Assembly (NCBI GenBank): GCA_040756575.1 | Contig: JBFLYP010000009.1 | Location: 1 to 64,000, forward strand | Length of the DNA stretch: 64,000 nucleotides | Direction: 5' to 3' | Source: DTYU01 sp040756575 | Lineage (GTDB): Bacteria > Bacillota > Desulfotomaculia > Desulfotomaculales > Ammonificaceae | Part shown: positions 34,516 through 43,469 of the stretch, piece after piece | Numbering within the stretch: position 1 is the stretch's first letter | Layout of the letters: each line of letters starts with the position of its first letter | Notes under the pieces: generated by a model | What the model saw: the letters and a program-made list of their open reading frames with translations, nothing else | Database searches by the model: none | Told to the model about the DNA's origin: nothing | Program-made: the position numbers and the translations under genes

Positions 34516-34860
34516 GTGGAAGATTGTCTATTCTGCAAGATTATAAAGAAAGAAATTCCGGCCACAGTGGTTTACGAAGACGATACAATCCTCGCTTTTA
34601 AGGATATTAATCCTGTAGCTCCGGTTCACGTCCTTATCATCCCCAAAAAGCATATCAGCACCTTTTTTGCGATGGAACCGGAAGACGGGGTCCTCATCGG
34701 CAGGCTTCACCAGGCAGCGGTTCGGATTGCCCAAGATCTTGAGCTGACGGAAAAGGGCTTCCGTTTGGTAGCCAACTGCCAGCGTGGTGGAGGACAATTA
34801 ATCTTCCACCTTCATTATCACCTCATCGCCGGGCGTCCTCTCGGATGGCCTCCCGGATAG
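34516..34860 (+). CDS. HIT family nucleotide-binding protein
   Basis: The 114-aa protein matches HinT-like purine nucleoside phosphoramidases. It begins with CLFCKII (zinc-type knuckle start), has the core PVAPVHVLIIPKKHI near residues 35-49, and the histidine triad as HLHYHLIAGRPLGWPP at the C-terminus. The triad's first position reads FHLHYHL, consistent with H-x-H-x-H. GTG 34516 is chosen because GGAGGT lies about 7 nt upstream; a GTG at 34507 overlaps that SD. The typical neighbour rpsU follows. Confidence 0.88.
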   Translation: MEDCLFCKIIKKEIPATVVYEDDTILAFKDINPVAPVHVLIIPKKHISTFFAMEPEDGVLIGRLHQAAVRIAQDLELTEKGFRLVANCQRGGGQLIFHLHYHLIAGRPLGWPPG

Positions 34861-34889
34861 TTGACAGTTTTTAAAATTTCGGCTACTAT
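34861..34889 (+). promoter_or_regulatory. Promoter of rpsU
   Basis: A perfect TTGACA and TACTAT are spaced by 17 bp, 110 bp before the rpsU start. Confidence 0.7.
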
Positions 34890-34998
34890 TTTATTGTTTA
34901 AATAGACGACCCGGCCGGTCCGGGTGCGGGCGGCAGGCGCAGAAAGTTATGCGTACCTCCGTGTTCTCGGTACTTCGTACGGCGGAGGGAGGGATGGC

Positions 34999-35181
34999 AT
35001 GGCAGAAATTAAGGTGGGCAAAAACGAGACGTTAGACAGCGCCTTAAAGCGCTTTAAGCGGACGTGTCAGCGCGCTGGTATTTTGGCCGAAGCACGGCGC
35101 CACGAACATTACGAAAAACCGAGCGTACGGCGCAAAAAGAAGTCGGAGGCGGCCCGCAGGCGGAGGCGCTCGTTCAGCTAA
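34999..35181 (+). CDS. rpsU: 30S ribosomal protein S21
   Basis: The 60-aa protein is S21: EIKVGKNETLDSALKRFKR at the start, HEHYEKPS in the middle and a very basic C-terminus (RRKKKSEAARRRRR). ATG 34999 has GGAGGGAGG 5-10 nt upstream; an upstream extension in frame is not part of S21. It has its own promoter and terminator. Confidence 0.95.
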   Translation: MAEIKVGKNETLDSALKRFKRTCQRAGILAEARRHEHYEKPSVRRKKKSEAARRRRRSFS

Positions 35182-35205
35182 CGAACGATCATACACTATG
35201 TGAAC

Positions 35206-35240
35206 AAAAGTTGCCTTTTCGAAGGCAACTTTTTAATTTT
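35206..35240 (+). terminator. Terminator of rpsU
   Basis: AAAAGTTGCCTT pairs with AAGGCAACTTTT around TTCG, followed by TAATTTTT. Confidence 0.92.
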
Positions 35241-35331
35241 TATTGCTCTCAGAGGCATAGAGATTCTACCAGGAATTCAAACCCAACCAACTCCCTGACT
35301 TTTAATGCCAAGCATTTTGGGGGGATTTTAT

Positions 35332-35613
35332 ATGCGCTGGCGCGAACTGCGGGAACAGGTGAAAAGAAAAGCCGCTGCAGCCCTGGAATTACCCGGCGAG
35401 ATTGCACTGGACCTGCCAAAGATAATCATAACGGGTAATGTTCAGGTGTTGATCGAGAATCACCGGGGAATTGTTGCTTACAGTCCCGACCTTGTGAGGA
35501 TCCTCACTCAGGCTGGTGAAGTAGCCGTGTCAGGCGGCAATCTGGTCCTGAGAAGCATCGTCCAGGACGAGATAATCATCGAAGGAGATATTCACGGGGT
35601 AGCGTTTGTTTAA
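35332..35613 (+). CDS. yqfC: Sporulation protein YqfC
   Basis: The 93-aa protein matches the YabP/YqfC family of spore-coat-associated or forespore-engulfment proteins: LELPGEIALDLPKIIITGN near residues 18-36 and GGNLVLRSIVQDEIIIEGDI near 67-86. It is small, soluble and beta-rich. GGGGGG lies 7-8 nt before ATG 35332. Its constant partner yqfD follows 83 bp later. The pair is controlled by sigma-E in Bacillus; I see no clear sigma-E promoter here. Confidence 0.9.
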   Translation: MRWRELREQVKRKAAAALELPGEIALDLPKIIITGNVQVLIENHRGIVAYSPDLVRILTQAGEVAVSGGNLVLRSIVQDEIIIEGDIHGVAFV

Positions 35614-35696
35614 CGGGAAACTGGCGAGCAGTTTCCTCCAAATAAGCCGGAGACTTCCGTCGTCCGACGTCCGGCATCTGACAAAGGAGGATTAAC

Positions 35697-36899
35697 TTGC
35701 GTCTGATCTCTTACTTGAAAGGATACGTCTCCCTTATAGTAGAAGGGAAATCGATTGAACGGTTTATTAATATGGCGGTCAGCAGAGGGATAAGGTTTTG
35801 GGACGTCAAGCACCTGGGTCGTGACAGAATTCTTCTGCGTGTACGTCTGGGCGCGGTGGGGGCTCTCCGTCACATTGCCCGGCGCACAGGAAGCCGTTTC
35901 TCCGTGCGCCAAAAGGTCGGCCTTCCATTTCTCGTATGGCGCGCCAGGCGGAGAAAGGCTCTTTACGGCGGTGCGCTTTTTTTTCTGGCTGCGGTATATC
36001 TGTTCTTCTCATTTATCTGGGTAGTCGAAGTATCCGGCACAAAAAAAACGGAACCTGCTGCCATACTTCGCACGGCCGCAGAATACGGGCTAAAGCCGGG
36101 CGCCCCCAGATGGAGGGTAAACAAGAAAGAGATCGAGCAGCGTCTATTAGAGAATTTTCCAACCATAGCCTGGGTAGGAGTTGAAATTAAGGGCAGCAGG
36201 GCGTCTGTTACTGTCGCCGAGAAGAAGATGCCGGGCGAACCCCCGGGTGGTCCGGCGCATATCGTGGCGCGGAAGGCGGGACTGGTGAAGGAACTTCTTG
36301 TCTTGGAGGGCCAACCGGTGGTCAAGGAGGGTGATACCGTGCTGCCAGGGCAATTGCTGATCTCTGGAGAGATAGTTCCCGGGGCTGAAGGTGAAGCCGG
36401 TGTGGTACCGGGATTACCCCGTTATACAAGAGCAAAAGGATTTGTACGGGCAAGGGTCTGGTACGAAGGGTACGGCGAAGCCCCGCTTACAGTAAAGGGT
36501 GAGCGCCCGGGGCGGACTGTACGGGCAAGGTTGTTGAAGGTGGGCCGCCGCGAGTTCACTATCCACGGCCCTAAACGGCCTCCCTTTCCCCGCTGCAAGG
36601 TACGGGTGGCGGTAAAAAGACCTTTGTCATGGAGGAATTTCGGCGCTCCCGTGGAATTCATAAATAAAGAATACGTGGAACTTGTGCGGTTTGAAATTAA
36701 TCGCACTCGTTCCGAGGCCAGAAGGATTGCGGAGAAAGAGGCACGGCGTGCCTTAGCTTCTGGCCTGCCCGAGCAGTACCGGTTGCTTCGGGAAAAGGTA
36801 GAAGAGGTTCGCACGGCACGGCCAGAGAATATAGTTAGGGTAAGACTGAAAGCAGAGGTTCTTGAAGATATCGGAGTCATTCGTGAGTTTAAACCGTGA
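35697..36899 (+). CDS. yqfD: Sporulation protein YqfD
   Basis: The 400-aa protein has an N-terminal cytoplasmic part with FINMAVSRGIRFWDV near residues 21-35, one membrane span near 88-105 (YGGALFFLAAVYLFFSFIW), and a large external domain with IAWVGVEIKGSRASVTVAEK near 155-174. It matches YqfD, which is needed for efficient spore formation in Bacillus and acts in the mother cell at the forespore interface. The TTG start has AAAGGAGG 7-8 nt upstream. A run of GACGTC-like micro-repeats lies just before the SD. Confidence 0.88.
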   Translation: MRLISYLKGYVSLIVEGKSIERFINMAVSRGIRFWDVKHLGRDRILLRVRLGAVGALRHIARRTGSRFSVRQKVGLPFLVWRARRRKALYGGALFFLAAVYLFFSFIWVVEVSGTKKTEPAAILRTAAEYGLKPGAPRWRVNKKEIEQRLLENFPTIAWVGVEIKGSRASVTVAEKKMPGEPPGGPAHIVARKAGLVKELLVLEGQPVVKEGDTVLPGQLLISGEIVPGAEGEAGVVPGLPRYTRAKGFVRARVWYEGYGEAPLTVKGERPGRTVRARLLKVGRREFTIHGPKRPPFPRCKVRVAVKRPLSWRNFGAPVEFINKEYVELVRFEINRTRSEARRIAEKEARRALASGLPEQYRLLREKVEEVRTARPENIVRVRLKAEVLEDIGVIREFKP

Positions 36900-36918
36900 A
36901 AGGGGCTTGAGTTACTGA

Positions 36919-37887
36919 TTGGAGGAAATCGAGGTCAGGGTTCCGATCCACGACCCGGTGGCGGCCATGGAAATCCTGGGCCGGTTCGACGAGAACCTGA
37001 AAACGATCGAAAAGGCTACCGGAGTTAAATTAGTCTTACGCGAAGGCGAGTTTATACTTATCGGGACGCCGCCCCAGGTGGAGCAAGGAGAGCAGGTGTT
37101 ACGCCGGCTTGAAAACGCTTACCGCATGCTTGGGGAGGTGAGCGTCAACGAGGTCAACCGGGTTGTCCGGACGGTCAAAAGCGGCGAGGAGGCCGATGTG
37201 GAGGAGCGGGGGGCAATATTGCTGACCACGCCCCGCGGCAAACAGGTGCGTCCGAAAACCCCGGGACAATGCCGCTATGTGGAGGCGATGCGGCACCATG
37301 ACATCACGTTCGCGATCGGACCGGCCGGTACCGGAAAGACTTATCTTGCCGTTGTAATGGCGGTAGTGTGGTTCCGCCAGAAAAAAATCAGCAGAATCAT
37401 TCTGACGCGGCCTGCAGTGGAAGCGGGTGAAAAACTCGGATTTTTACCGGGTGGTCTTGAGGAGAAGGTGGACCCCTACCTCAGGCCGCTCTATGATAGT
37501 TTGTATGACGTTCTCGGCCTGGAACAGACGGAACGCTACCTTGAACGCCGCGTGATCGAAATAGCACCGCTTGCTTACATGCGGGGCCGAACCTTGGAGG
37601 ATGCCTTTATCATTCTTGACGAAGCCCAAAATACCACCCCTGAGCAAATGAAGATGTTTCTTACCCGGATGGGTTTCGGGTCTAAAGCGGTAATTACAGG
37701 CGACGTTACTCAAACCGACCTTCCAAGGGGACAAGAATCCGGGCTAATCGTTGCCCAGCAGATACTAAGCGGCATTGAGGGGATATCCTTTCAGTATCTG
37801 ACCGGAGCGGATACCATAAGACACCCGCTGGTAATGGAGATCATCCGTGCATACGAGGCATCGGAGGAACAAGCGGGTAAGGAGTGA
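36919..37887 (+). CDS. phoH: PhoH family ATPase
   Basis: The 322-aa PhoH-like protein carries a KH-like N-terminal part (about residues 1-75) and a P-loop ATPase domain: Walker A IGPAGTGKTYLA near 133-144, LTRPAVEAGEKLGFLPG near 161-177 and Walker B FIILDEAQNTTPEQMK near 234-249. The family belongs to RNA-associated helicase-like ATPases; its role is unsettled but linked to YbeY and ribosome/RNA maturation. It sits in the standard yqfD-phoH-pgpH-ybeY order. The TTG start has only a distant GGGG. Confidence 0.9.
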   Translation: MEEIEVRVPIHDPVAAMEILGRFDENLKTIEKATGVKLVLREGEFILIGTPPQVEQGEQVLRRLENAYRMLGEVSVNEVNRVVRTVKSGEEADVEERGAILLTTPRGKQVRPKTPGQCRYVEAMRHHDITFAIGPAGTGKTYLAVVMAVVWFRQKKISRIILTRPAVEAGEKLGFLPGGLEEKVDPYLRPLYDSLYDVLGLEQTERYLERRVIEIAPLAYMRGRTLEDAFIILDEAQNTTPEQMKMFLTRMGFGSKAVITGDVTQTDLPRGQESGLIVAQQILSGIEGISFQYLTGADTIRHPLVMEIIRAYEASEEQAGKE

Positions 37888-37892
37888 ATCCA

Positions 37893-40097
37893 GTGTTTAA
37901 TCGCTTGGCCGACAAGGCCGGCGTTTTTGTAGACAATTTAAGACGGCTGTTAAAACAACCCTCGGTGAAACGGGCTGGAGCGGCCCTGTTTTTATTTCTC
38001 TCCCTGATGCTTCTGATCGCGTTTCAGTTTTACCCGGAGAGAGTCAGCCTGGAGGTCGGGGAGGTTGCCCCCCGGACGATAAAGGCACCGCGTTCGGCGG
38101 TTTTCGTAGACGAAGCAAAGACAGAGGAACTCCGGCAAGAGGCCGCAAGCAGGGTGCCAAAAATGTACGACATCGATCCCAAAGTGCTGGAATCGATCAA
38201 GTGGGATATCACCGAGATAATCGGGACGGTAATCGCGGCAGCCAACAATTCGAACGAGAATGAGGGGAGCAGAGAAGCAGCCTTAAAGGAGGCCCTGCCG
38301 TTTTCACTGCACGACGGCACGATAAAAGCGCTGTTGCAGACGCCGGAGCCCAAACTGAGGCAACTTAACCGGGAGCTTATCCGGATAGTGGAACACGTCA
38401 TGGCAGACGGTGTACGCCAGGAGGACCTGGAGCAGGCGCGGAAGACCGTTTCCGACCGTATCAATGTGCTTCCCCTCGAACCAGCCGAGAAGGCCCTGGC
38501 GCAAGCAATAAGCAAGCAAACCTTAAGGCCTAACAAATTTTATAACGCAACCCACACTGAAAGGCTGCAACAGGAAGCGGCTGATGCAGTCAAGCCTGTT
38601 GAAATAACGGTCCGAAAAGACGAAAAGATCATTGGTGAAGGAGAAGTGGTTACGCCTGAACATATCGCTAAGCTCAACGCGGTAGGGCTTTACCACACCA
38701 GGCCGCCTTTTGGGGCAGTTTTAGGTGTCGCTTTAGCGGTGCTTCTCCTGGTAGGGACACTTTTCTATTACATTTACCAGCAGCACAGAGAGGTTTACCT
38801 CGAACCGGCGCACCTGTACCTGATTGCCATGGTTATTGTGAGCGTGTTGCTTGTGGCCAGGATAATCTTGGCTATAAATGTGCGTCAGGGACCGGAAATT
38901 AGCAGCCAACTCGGTTACGCCATTCCGGTGGCAACCGCCGGAATGCTGCTCGCCATATTGCTCGATTCCAGGATAGCAGCGGTCGCCGTGGTAATAACAG
39001 CGATTCTAACCGGAATAGCTACTGGAAACGAGCTGCGGTTCGCCCTGGCCGGTTTTTTGACCGGTATTACGGGTGTTTACAGCGTTTCCCGCTTGAGCCG
39101 CAGGGGGGACCTGGTGCGTGCAAGCCTGTATGTCAGCGCGGCAGCGATTATGGCGTCGCTGGCGGTCGGGCTTGCATCGGGTACGCCTTTCCGGGTGCTC
39201 CTGCCGGTTAGCATCGGATTTGGTCTGATAAACGGCCTGCTTTCCTCTATATTAACAAACGGAGCTTTGCCCGTAATCGAGTACCTGTCCGGAATCACGT
39301 CACCGGTAAAGCTCCTTGAGCTGACCAATCCCAGAGAGCCGCTGCTCAGGCGGCTCCTTATGGAAGCACCGGGCACTTATCACCACAGCATAATTGTCGG
39401 CAATTTAGGAGAAGCCGCTGCGGAAGCGATCGGCGCGGACGTGCTGACCGTTCGCACAGGTGCCTATTATCACGACATTGGAAAACTAAGGCGGCCGTAC
39501 TTTTTCGTGGAGAATCAGATGGGGCAGGATAACCCGCACGACAAGCTGGCCCCGACGCTCTCAACGCTGATTGTTACAAACCATATAAAGGACGGGGTGG
39601 AGGTTGCTCGGGAGTACAAGCTGCCGGAAAAAATTATAGAGATTATCGAACAGCACCACGGCACCAGCATGGTGGGCTTCTTCTATAAAAAAGCCCTTGA
39701 AACGGATCAAAAGGACGCGGTAAGCGAAAAGGATTTCCGTTACCCGGGGCCGAAGCCGCAAACGCGTGAAGCCGCCATAGTAATGCTCGCCGATGCGGTC
39801 GAGGCCGCCGTTCGCTCCATGGAACAGCCCGTGCCGGGTCAGGTGGAGGGGCTTGTACGGCGCATAATAAAAGATAAGCTACAGGACGGACAGCTTGAAG
39901 AGTGCGCGCTGACCTTTCGTGATCTGAACCTGATTGCCGGAGCCTTCGCCCGCGTTTTGAGCGGTATTTTCCACAGCCGTCTCGAATATCCGCGGGAGAC
40001 CGGGAAGGAGGAGTCAAATGGCGGTGATCGTTCAAAACCTGCAATCGAAGGTGCCGGTAACGGCGAAGCTGGCTCAGACTGCGCAGCGCGCGGCTGA
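37893..40097 (+). CDS. pgpH: Cyclic-di-AMP phosphodiesterase PgpH (7TM-HD)
   Basis: The 734-aa protein has one N-terminal span (FLFLSLMLLIAFQFY), a large external 7TMR-HDED domain (about residues 50-255), seven membrane spans (about 270-460), and a cytoplasmic HD domain from about 480. The HD motifs are YHHSIIVGNLGEAAAE, YYHDIGKLRRPYFF, TNHIKDGVEVA and IIEQHHGTSMV. PgpH degrades c-di-AMP and so affects potassium and cell-wall homeostasis. GTG 37893 has AAGGAG 8 nt upstream; GTG 37884 overlaps that SD. Its last 80 bases overlap ybeY, so the tail may be a local extension. Confidence 0.9.
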   Translation: MFNRLADKAGVFVDNLRRLLKQPSVKRAGAALFLFLSLMLLIAFQFYPERVSLEVGEVAPRTIKAPRSAVFVDEAKTEELRQEAASRVPKMYDIDPKVLESIKWDITEIIGTVIAAANNSNENEGSREAALKEALPFSLHDGTIKALLQTPEPKLRQLNRELIRIVEHVMADGVRQEDLEQARKTVSDRINVLPLEPAEKALAQAISKQTLRPNKFYNATHTERLQQEAADAVKPVEITVRKDEKIIGEGEVVTPEHIAKLNAVGLYHTRPPFGAVLGVALAVLLLVGTLFYYIYQQHREVYLEPAHLYLIAMVIVSVLLVARIILAINVRQGPEISSQLGYAIPVATAGMLLAILLDSRIAAVAVVITAILTGIATGNELRFALAGFLTGITGVYSVSRLSRRGDLVRASLYVSAAAIMASLAVGLASGTPFRVLLPVSIGFGLINGLLSSILTNGALPVIEYLSGITSPVKLLELTNPREPLLRRLLMEAPGTYHHSIIVGNLGEAAAEAIGADVLTVRTGAYYHDIGKLRRPYFFVENQMGQDNPHDKLAPTLSTLIVTNHIKDGVEVAREYKLPEKIIEIIEQHHGTSMVGFFYKKALETDQKDAVSEKDFRYPGPKPQTREAAIVMLADAVEAAVRSMEQPVPGQVEGLVRRIIKDKLQDGQLEECALTFRDLNLIAGAFARVLSGIFHSRLEYPRETGKEESNGGDRSKPAIEGAGNGEAGSDCAARG

Positions 40098-40497
40098 AGC
40101 GGTCCTTTCAGCGCAGGGGTTCGGGGAACAGGTGGACCTCAGCATAACATTTGTCGAGGACACGGCTATCCGGGAACTCAACCGGCGCTACCGGGGAAAG
40201 GACGAGCCCACCGACGTCCTCTCATTTTCAATGAACGAAGAAGTACAGGAGAATGGGGGTAAGGTATTGCTCCTCGGCGACGTAGTCATCTCGCTGGAAA
40301 CGGCCGCGCGCTGGGCCGAATCCGCCGGGCATGACCTGACGACAGAAGTGGTGCAGTTGGCCGTTCACGGCACCCTGCACCTCCTGGGCTTTGACCACCG
40401 AACCGACGAAGAGGCTGCACAAATGAGCGCTCTGGAACGGGAAATAATCAATTCCTTAGGGGTGCCCTATGCCGCTTTGTGGCACAACGAAATCTGA
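40018..40497 (+). CDS. ybeY: Endoribonuclease YbeY
   Basis: The 159-aa metalloprotein acts in 16S rRNA 3' maturation and 70S quality control. The zinc site HGTLHLLGFDH lies near residues 119-129, preceded by RYRGKDEPTDVLSFSM near 56-71 and LGDVVISLETA near 86-96. AAGGAGGAG lies 6 nt before the ATG. The gene starts 80 bp inside the end of pgpH, an unusually long overlap that would couple their translation. Confidence 0.93.
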   Translation: MAVIVQNLQSKVPVTAKLAQTAQRAAEAVLSAQGFGEQVDLSITFVEDTAIRELNRRYRGKDEPTDVLSFSMNEEVQENGGKVLLLGDVVISLETAARWAESAGHDLTTEVVQLAVHGTLHLLGFDHRTDEEAAQMSALEREIINSLGVPYAALWHNEI

Positions 40498-40661
40498 AAA
40501 ACATTTTCATAGCGTTTTGTGCCTGAGCGCAGCGAAAGGCATGGTTATAAGAATGAAAATGGCGTGGAAAGGCATTTGCCTGTTATCTGGTATTTATTGT
40601 CATGAATCATGATGTTCTTGGCGTCTTGGCGGTCAGATTATTTCCGGAGGAGGCCGGGACG

Positions 40662-41042
40662 ATGTCTTATGAAGACTTGGTAGGCCGGGCTTTAGCGGCT
40701 AAAGAGAAAGCCTATGCTCCGTATTCCGGTATCCGGGTCGGTGCGGCGGTCAAAACAGGAGACGGTGCCATTTTTACGGGCGCGAATGTGGAAAATGCCT
40801 CTTACGGGCTTACAATCTGCGCGGAACGGGTGGCGGTTGCGAAAGCGGTAACCGAAGGATACCGGGATATTGTTGCCGTCGCCATCGTCTGGGAGGGGGA
40901 AGGCTTCTGCACGCCTTGCGGGGCCTGCCGCCAGGTACTGCACGAGTTTGGTCCGGGAATGCGGGTTATAATGACGGACGCGCAGGGAAACTATCGTGAG
41001 GAGGTATTAGCGGCGCTCCTGCCGCACGCATTCGGGACATGA
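40662..41042 (+). CDS. cdd: Cytidine deaminase
   Basis: The 126-aa enzyme deaminates cytidine and deoxycytidine for pyrimidine salvage. The substrate motif YAPYSGIRVGAAV lies near residues 18-30, the catalytic zinc site TGANVENASYGLTICAERVA near 38-57 (Cys and Glu), and PCGACRQVLHEF near 86-97 (two further Cys). It is of the tetrameric, short type. ATG 40662 is chosen as the start of the family domain, with GGAGGAGG upstream. dgkA, usually between ybeY and cdd, is absent. Its end overlaps era by four bases. Confidence 0.93.
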   Translation: MSYEDLVGRALAAKEKAYAPYSGIRVGAAVKTGDGAIFTGANVENASYGLTICAERVAVAKAVTEGYRDIVAVAIVWEGEGFCTPCGACRQVLHEFGPGMRVIMTDAQGNYREEVLAALLPHAFGT

Positions 41043-41938
41043 ACCGGAAAGAGCACCGGTCCGGGTTTGTAAGTATTGTGGGACGGCCCAACGTCGGCAA
41101 ATCGACACTCCTCAACCGCCTGGTGGGCCGTAAGGTGGCTATTGTTTCGGATAAACCACAGACAACCAGAAACCGGATACAATCCATTTTCACCCTTCCT
41201 GACGCCCAAATCATCTTTTTGGATACACCCGGCATTCACAAGCCCCGGCACCAGCTCGGCGAGTACATGGTGAGGACCGCGCTCAACACCCTTCGGGAAG
41301 TCGATCTTATACTCTTTATCCTCGAAGCCGGTGCACCATTCGGCCCGGGCGACGGTTTTATACTAAAACGCCTAAAAGAAGCTGCAACGCCGGTCTTCGC
41401 ATGCATCAACAAAATTGACCTTGTAGCAAAAGAAACGCTCTTACCACTGATTGACGACCTGCGGCAAAAGCATGATTTCGCCGCTATTGTCCCGCTCTCC
41501 GCGCTTACAGGCGAGAATACGGAGGGGCTGCTGAAGGAAATAGTGGCGCACCTGCCGCCGGGCCCGCGGTACTACCCGCCGGAAGCGGTGACCGACCAGC
41601 CGGAGCAATTGGTGATCGCGGAGCTTGTCAGAGAAAAGGTGTTACAGCTTACCCGGGAAGAACTCCCGCATGGGGTAGCGGTTGCAATAGAGGAGATGGT
41701 TCCACGTTCCGCCGGTTTGTTATATATCCGGGCGGTGATATATACGGAAAAGGAATCGCACAAAGGAATCCTTGTCGGCAAAAGCGGCCAGATGCTCAAG
41801 AACATCGGCCGGCTCGCCCGGGAGGAAATCGAAGCGCTGTTCGGGCGGCGGGTTTTTCTCGATTTATGGGTTAAAGTAAGACCGGACTGGCGAAGGAGCG
41901 AAGTCTTTTTACGCGAATTCGGCTACCGGCCTGAATAG
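41039..41938 (+). CDS. era: GTPase Era
   Basis: The 299-aa GTPase binds 16S rRNA during 30S assembly. G1 is GRPNVGKST near residues 16-24, G2 includes PQTTRNRI, G3 is DTPGIHKPRHQLGE near 62-75, G4 is NKID near 125-128, and G5 SALTG near 154-158. The C-terminal KH domain (about 200-290) has ILVGKSGQMLKNIG. ATGA overlap couples it to cdd. recO, often next, is absent here; mgtE follows. Confidence 0.95.
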   Translation: MNRKEHRSGFVSIVGRPNVGKSTLLNRLVGRKVAIVSDKPQTTRNRIQSIFTLPDAQIIFLDTPGIHKPRHQLGEYMVRTALNTLREVDLILFILEAGAPFGPGDGFILKRLKEAATPVFACINKIDLVAKETLLPLIDDLRQKHDFAAIVPLSALTGENTEGLLKEIVAHLPPGPRYYPPEAVTDQPEQLVIAELVREKVLQLTREELPHGVAVAIEEMVPRSAGLLYIRAVIYTEKESHKGILVGKSGQMLKNIGRLAREEIEALFGRRVFLDLWVKVRPDWRRSEVFLREFGYRPE

Positions 41939-41971
41939 ACTGAACAGTGCACATTCAAAATATTTTCTAAA

Positions 41972-42000
41972 TTGACATCCTTTTGCGAAACTGCTACAGT
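41972..42000 (+). promoter_or_regulatory. Promoter of mgtE
   Basis: A perfect TTGACA and TACAGT are spaced by 17 bp. The predicted leader is about 65 nt and contains the hairpin 42026-42057. Confidence 0.6.
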
Positions 42001-42025
42001 GGATAAGGGCTAAAGCATTTCCAGG

Positions 42026-42057
42026 GCCTTCCCACGATAATGAAGGCTTTTCTTTTT
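42026..42057 (+). terminator. Terminator-like hairpin in the mgtE leader (possible attenuator)
   Basis: GCCTTC (42026-42031) pairs with GAAGGC (42042-42047), followed by TTTTCTTTTT. The T-run ends just before the mgtE SD (GGGAG). A terminator inside such a short leader can control entry into mgtE. I could not see the large conserved M-box magnesium riboswitch core, which would not fit in this 65-nt leader. Confidence 0.6.
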
Positions 42058-42070
42058 GGGAGCTGAACAA

Positions 42071-43429
42071 ATGCCTGCTAAATCCAAGGACGTATTAACG
42101 CAGCTCCAAAACTTTCTCGCCGCCGGCCCGACGGAAGGCCTGCGCCGGTTTCTGCGTGAGGTGCACTACGCCGACCTTGCAGAAGCGTTGCCGGAGCTTA
42201 ACCTGCCTCAGCAGATAAAGATCATCCGGATGTGTGAGCCGGGCAAGGCCGCTGCAGTCCTCTATGAGCTTGACCGCGCCGAAGTGGCCGCACTGCTTGA
42301 AGGCTTGGGGGAATGGCGGACTGCTTCCATCCTCCGGGAGATGTCCCCTGACGACGCCGTCGATTTACTTGGGGAAATGCCCCCGGAGGACCGGGAACGA
42401 TTTCTTTCGCTGATGGGAACATCCGAAGCGGAAGACGTCCAGGAACTCCTTGAGCACGGACCCGAAACCGCCGGCGGCATTATGACGACCGAGTATGTCG
42501 CTGTCAGAAAAGACATGACGGTACAAGAGGCTATCAACAGCCTGCGTGCCACCGCTCCGGATGCGGAAACGGTTTACTATGTCTACGTCGTCGACGCACA
42601 AAACCGGCTTGTAGGGGTTGTTTCGCTGCGGGAATTGATCCTCTCAGTTCCTTCTACCCCTGTCGGAGATATCATGCGCACGGAGGTCGTCAGTGTCAAT
42701 GTCCGCACCGACCAGGAGGAAGTTGCACGCATCGTAGCTAAGTACGACTTCCTGGCCATTCCCGTAGTGGATGATGAGCATCACCTGCTTGGTATCGTAA
42801 CGTTTGACGACATACTCGACGTACTGGAAGAAGAGGCGACCGAAGACATCCTGCGGCTGGCAACCGTCGAGGTCGAGGGGCGTTACTTTGATACCGGGGT
42901 TTTAAAGCGGGCCGGCAGGCGCCTCCCCTGGCTGGTAGCCCTTTTGTTCGGCGAACTGCTCGCCGGTAACGTCATCGCTAATTTTTCAGCGACTCTAAGC
43001 GCCGTCACAGCTCTGGCCTTCTTTATGACGGTAATGGCCGGCGGGCCGGGGAACCTGGCAACCCAAACACTGACGGTTGTGGTGCGAGGCCTGGCGACCG
43101 GTGAGGTAAGCCCCAGGGCGGTTTTATCGGTTATCCTCGGGGAACTGAAGGTAGCCATCATTGTGGGGCTGTTTTCCGGCTTAATCCTGGCCGGTGTGGC
43201 TTATTTCTGGCAGGGTCAAGTCATGCTCGGGGTTATTGTCGGGGTTTCGCTGGCAGTGAGCATGGTCATCGCGGCGGTCGTCGGCAGTTTTGTACCGCTG
43301 GTCATCAACCGCTTCGGCGTTGACCCGGCGCTCGCCTCCGGGCCTTTCATCACAACTTTAATGGACGTTTGCAGTATGCTCATTTACTTTGGCCTGGCTA
43401 CTTTTATGATAAGCCGGTTTACGGCTTGA
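42071..43429 (+). CDS. mgtE: Magnesium transporter MgtE
   Basis: The 452-aa protein has an N-terminal superhelical domain (about residues 10-125, with Asp/Glu-rich repeats such as LREMSPDDAVDLLGEMPPED), a CBS pair (about 130-250, GGIMTTEYVAV and VGDIMRTEVVSV), a plug helix, and five membrane spans (about 275-450) with the pore motif VTALAFFMTVMAGGPGNLATQ region. In MgtE the CBS and N domains gate the channel by sensing Mg2+. I chose ATG 42071 with GGGAG 8 nt upstream; TTG 42056 overlaps the terminator T-run. Confidence 0.92.
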   Translation: MPAKSKDVLTQLQNFLAAGPTEGLRRFLREVHYADLAEALPELNLPQQIKIIRMCEPGKAAAVLYELDRAEVAALLEGLGEWRTASILREMSPDDAVDLLGEMPPEDRERFLSLMGTSEAEDVQELLEHGPETAGGIMTTEYVAVRKDMTVQEAINSLRATAPDAETVYYVYVVDAQNRLVGVVSLRELILSVPSTPVGDIMRTEVVSVNVRTDQEEVARIVAKYDFLAIPVVDDEHHLLGIVTFDDILDVLEEEATEDILRLATVEVEGRYFDTGVLKRAGRRLPWLVALLFGELLAGNVIANFSATLSAVTALAFFMTVMAGGPGNLATQTLTVVVRGLATGEVSPRAVLSVILGELKVAIIVGLFSGLILAGVAYFWQGQVMLGVIVGVSLAVSMVIAAVVGSFVPLVINRFGVDPALASGPFITTLMDVCSMLIYFGLATFMISRFTA

Positions 43430-43469
43430 TTACCAGAGGCTTACCAGGTGGTTTTCGGAGGTTTAATCA

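Noticed and set aside
41941..42070. M-box magnesium riboswitch before mgtE
   Set aside because: The leader is too short and lacks the conserved M-box core; only a terminator hairpin is seen.
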